Part shown: positions 62,535 through 64,000 of the stretch, piece by piece | Numbering within the stretch: the first letter of the stretch is position 1 | How the letters are laid out: each line of letters opens with the position of its first letter | Position numbers and translations under genes: made by a program | The notes under the pieces: model-generated | The model's input: the letters and a program-made list of their open reading frames with translations, nothing else | Databases searched by the model: none | What the model was told of the DNA's origin: nothing | Source of the DNA: Nitrospira sp. | GTDB taxonomy: Bacteria; Nitrospirota; Nitrospiria; Nitrospirales; Nitrospiraceae | Direction of reading: 5' to 3' | Assembly (NCBI GenBank): GCA_022226935.1 | Contig: CP092081.1 | Location: 3,657,967-3,721,966, forward strand | Length of the DNA stretch: 64,000 nt

Positions 62535-62739
62535 CGTTCACCCCTCCTTGTTGTGAAAAGACTCCCGGATCAGCTCTGCGCCTGACCCACACGCCCCGGC
62601 CCGCGAGCCGGACTTTCGGTAGCAGTTGAAATTCGAAGCCACATGTCTGGCAGATCACAAAGAACTTCCCCTTTCGGAACTCCCCACACGCTCCGGCGGC
62701 CTGGCAGTACGGATCTGGACAGGCACGGAGGTACTCCAC
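62374..62739 (-). CDS. Possible zinc-ribbon protein overlapping the ssDNA-binding gene
   Basis: GTG 62739 begins one base after the Rep stop. CPDPYCQAAGACGEFRKGKFFVICQTCG is a convincing Cys-rich ribbon, but the frame then runs 161 bp into the ssDNA-binding gene in another phase with Gly/Arg-rich, unlikely sequence. Either the real product is the N-terminal part with an out-of-frame tail, or a base change has extended it. Confidence 0.4.
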   Translation of the reverse strand: MEYLRACPDPYCQAAGACGEFRKGKFFVICQTCGFEFQLLPKVRLAGRGVWVRRRADPGVFSQQGGVNDASQSRGGGAGVCRTEEPGRQGLQIGGLLCEGQGPRRAAIGHSRGSDVADRGL

Positions 62740-62740
62740 G

Positions 62741-63742
62741 TTAGGTCCGAGGTTTGAGATGAAGCACATAGGGCGTTCCCTTCCTTCGTTGCTTCAGCAG
62801 GGCATAGTGCTTCTGCGTCCATCGCTTCGTGCCCGCATAGATCATTTCCATCAAAAACTGATCACCGCGACAGGCCACCACCACGGCGAGCATCGGACTG
62901 ATGGCGTTGGCCAGCCAGGCGGCGACATCATCCAGCCGTTGCTGAATCCGTTCGACGACCAGTCGGCATCGCATAAAGCCTTCCGTGAGGGCTTTCCACC
63001 AGCTCACCAAGGGTGCTCGATACTTCTCATAGGATTCCGCCTCTCGGGTCGTCTCGCGGAAATCGACGTAGGAACGAAGGACGCCGACTAAGAACGCTCG
63101 CCAATCTTCCGGATCGAGCGTGAGCAACGCTTTGGCGCAGGCCTGAGCCCGATCCTGTTTAAATTCCAGTTCCCAGCGGACGCCATATAATCCCGCGTCT
63201 TCTCGACCTTTCGCTTGCAGTTCCAGTCGCTTGTTATAGACGCGCAACATGCTTTGACTTTCCCGACTGCCGAAGTACAGCGTTTCTCCCGTTCGAACGC
63301 CCTCGCGATGATTTGACGCGTGAATGACTTTGAATTGTTTCGAACGACTCACCAGCTGTCCGGCCTCCACAGCGAGGCGGACGGTCTCGACTGCGACAGA
63401 GGCCTCTCGATCGTCCAGCGCCACATCGATGCGGGTCACATGGCCTTTCTGGGCAAAGATCCAGGCCAAGACGGTCTTTAGCTTGGTCTCGTCCCACTGG
63501 GAGACAATCCCGGCCGAGAGATCGACATGCACTTCCTTGGGATTGCGAGGGGCACCCGTCCCCAGTTTGCCAACGCCCGTCTTGCCTTCAGTCATGAGTT
63601 GCGCCACGGGATAGCCGCGAAAGCCGGTCTCACTCTGGAACCAATCGCCACCAATCAGCGTGATCACGTCTTTCACATCAGCCTTCGGGAGCGTGAAGGC
63701 GAGCCAATCGATGGTCTGGGTGAATCCTCCTGAACTCGTCAT
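62741..63742 (-). CDS. Inovirus replication initiation protein (Rep_trans-like)
   Basis: 333 aa, ATG 63742 behind GGAGGAAGAA. TIDWLAFTLPKADVKDVITLIGG at the start, GYPVAQLMTEGKTGVGKLGTG, then VHVDLSAGIVSQW, HVTRIDVALDDREASV, TLYFGSRESQSMLRVYNKRLELQ and GVRWELEFK. These are the hallmarks of the rolling-circle Rep proteins of inoviruses and small plasmids, with the Tyr in RVYNK being a candidate nicking residue. It starts genome replication. Confidence 0.85.
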   Translation of the reverse strand: MTSSGGFTQTIDWLAFTLPKADVKDVITLIGGDWFQSETGFRGYPVAQLMTEGKTGVGKLGTGAPRNPKEVHVDLSAGIVSQWDETKLKTVLAWIFAQKGHVTRIDVALDDREASVAVETVRLAVEAGQLVSRSKQFKVIHASNHREGVRTGETLYFGSRESQSMLRVYNKRLELQAKGREDAGLYGVRWELEFKQDRAQACAKALLTLDPEDWRAFLVGVLRSYVDFRETTREAESYEKYRAPLVSWWKALTEGFMRCRLVVERIQQRLDDVAAWLANAISPMLAVVVACRGDQFLMEMIYAGTKRWTQKHYALLKQRRKGTPYVLHLKPRT

Positions 63743-64000
63743 TTCTTCCTCCTTGACGGTTGAGCGATAGACGCCCCCGTCTTACCCAGTCGGGGGCGGG
63801 GCCGCTGCGCGCGCCGCCGGCTGGCGCCGCCGGTCGCGCTGCGCTGTCCCTCGTTCTTCCTAGTCACAACAAAGGTCACATCATCTCCCTTGGTCTTCAG
63901 CGCTTCCTTCACGCGCTCCAGGTCGAAGCGTACAAACCGACGGAATCGATCCACGGGAATCTCACCCTTGCGATAGGCTCGACATACCGACTTCGGGCTC
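63739..64000 (-). CDS. HTH protein upstream of Rep (partial, N-terminus off the window)
   Basis: The frame is open to the right edge: CRAYRKGEIPVDRFRRFVRFDLERVKEALKTKGDD is the second half of an excisionase-type HTH, followed by a basic tail. A GTG at 63954 is in frame, but the HTH continues upstream of it, so the true start is beyond 64,000. The stop overlaps the Rep start by 4 bp. Probably the provirus regulator. Confidence 0.6.
   Translation of the reverse strand, partial: SPKSVCRAYRKGEIPVDRFRRFVRFDLERVKEALKTKGDDVTFVVTRKNEGQRSATGGASRRRAQRPRPRLGKTGASIAQPSRRKK

Larger units (their letters stand above)
56689..64000. mobile_element. Inovirus (filamentous phage) provirus in tRNA-Phe, right end outside the window
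   Basis: Left boundary is the tRNA-Phe 3' part. Then come integrase and Xis-like HTH, a hairpin-rich gene-free stretch, a RadC-type gene, and a minus-strand cassette typical of inoviruses: HTH, Rep, zinc-ribbon, ssDNA-binding-like protein, microproteins, minor coat, DUF2523-like, Zot/pI, major coat. No attR repeat of tRNA-Phe is seen up to 64,000, so the element continues to the right. Confidence 0.85.

Noticed and set aside
1..64000. CRISPR array, rRNA, riboswitch or IS transposase
   Set aside because: No regularly spaced repeats, no rRNA-like sequence, no recognised riboswitch core and no transposase motif were seen on either strand.

Overview
The window looks like a piece of a chromosome from a Nitrospira-type bacterium (phylum Nitrospirota). 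This is inferred from the style of the housekeeping proteins, the GC-rich backbone and a palindromic repeat resembling repeats I associate with Nitrospira; no marker gene here proves it. Four blocks can be read.

(1) 1-13,926, minus strand: an extracellular contractile injection system (eCIS). In transcription order it carries a small winged-helix-like protein, sheath, tube, T4-type baseplate protein, a disordered linker protein, a DUF4255 cap protein, an AAA+ ATPase, an 86-aa protein, two DUF4157 (eCIS core) proteins, a CIS-tube/baseplate protein and a LysM-type baseplate protein that runs off the left edge. Most genes are packed with 4-bp start/stop overlaps. Upstream of the first gene there is a full-length match to a sigma-54 promoter, then a perfect palindrome that could be an enhancer site, then a sigma-54 enhancer-binding regulator whose receiver-like domain lacks the phospho-acceptor Asp. 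The second DUF4157 protein has an extra HExxH motif in its C-terminal half and is a candidate metallopeptidase cargo.

(2) 13,927-41,127: chromosomal genes. They include an acyltransferase, two exported proteins, a 1,151-aa lipase-like plus CHAT protease fusion, a sugar nucleotidyltransferase/methyltransferase pair, a ProA homologue in which the usual catalytic Cys is Pro, a nucleotide-transporter-like MFS protein, threonine aldolase, gnd-zwf, a thioredoxin/SGNH hydrolase pair, a HEAT-repeat/HD-GYP pair, an OmpH-like chaperone, a DUF362/rhodanese/radical SAM group, and serS followed by tRNA-Ser(UGA).

(3) 41,070-54,940: a 13.9-kb integrative element bounded by perfect 61-bp direct repeats of the tRNA-Ser 3' half. 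It has an integrase, Xis-like proteins, a DUF3854/RepA-type primase-helicase, several micro-HTH and zinc-ribbon genes and no virion genes, so it resembles a phage satellite. Its cargo is a TPR-type glycosyltransferase and a low-GC block. That block holds a promoter-driven plus-strand module (basic protein, RHH protein, unknown protein, HEPN-like protein with RNxxxH), which converges on an 850-aa SF2 helicase with a C-terminal PD-(D/E)xK nuclease motif. This is the best candidate for an undescribed defence system. The integrase gene reads through the tRNA core, so integration changes its C-terminus.

(4) About 56,689-64,000+: a second element integrated in tRNA-Phe(GAA). It is an inovirus (filamentous phage) provirus with a tyrosine integrase, a RadC-type JAB protein, a major coat protein, Zot/pI, a minor coat protein, an ssDNA-binding-like protein, Rep, and four single-helix microproteins of 24-42 aa found by reading between the larger genes. 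Its right end lies outside the window. No CRISPR array, rRNA or IS transposase was seen.
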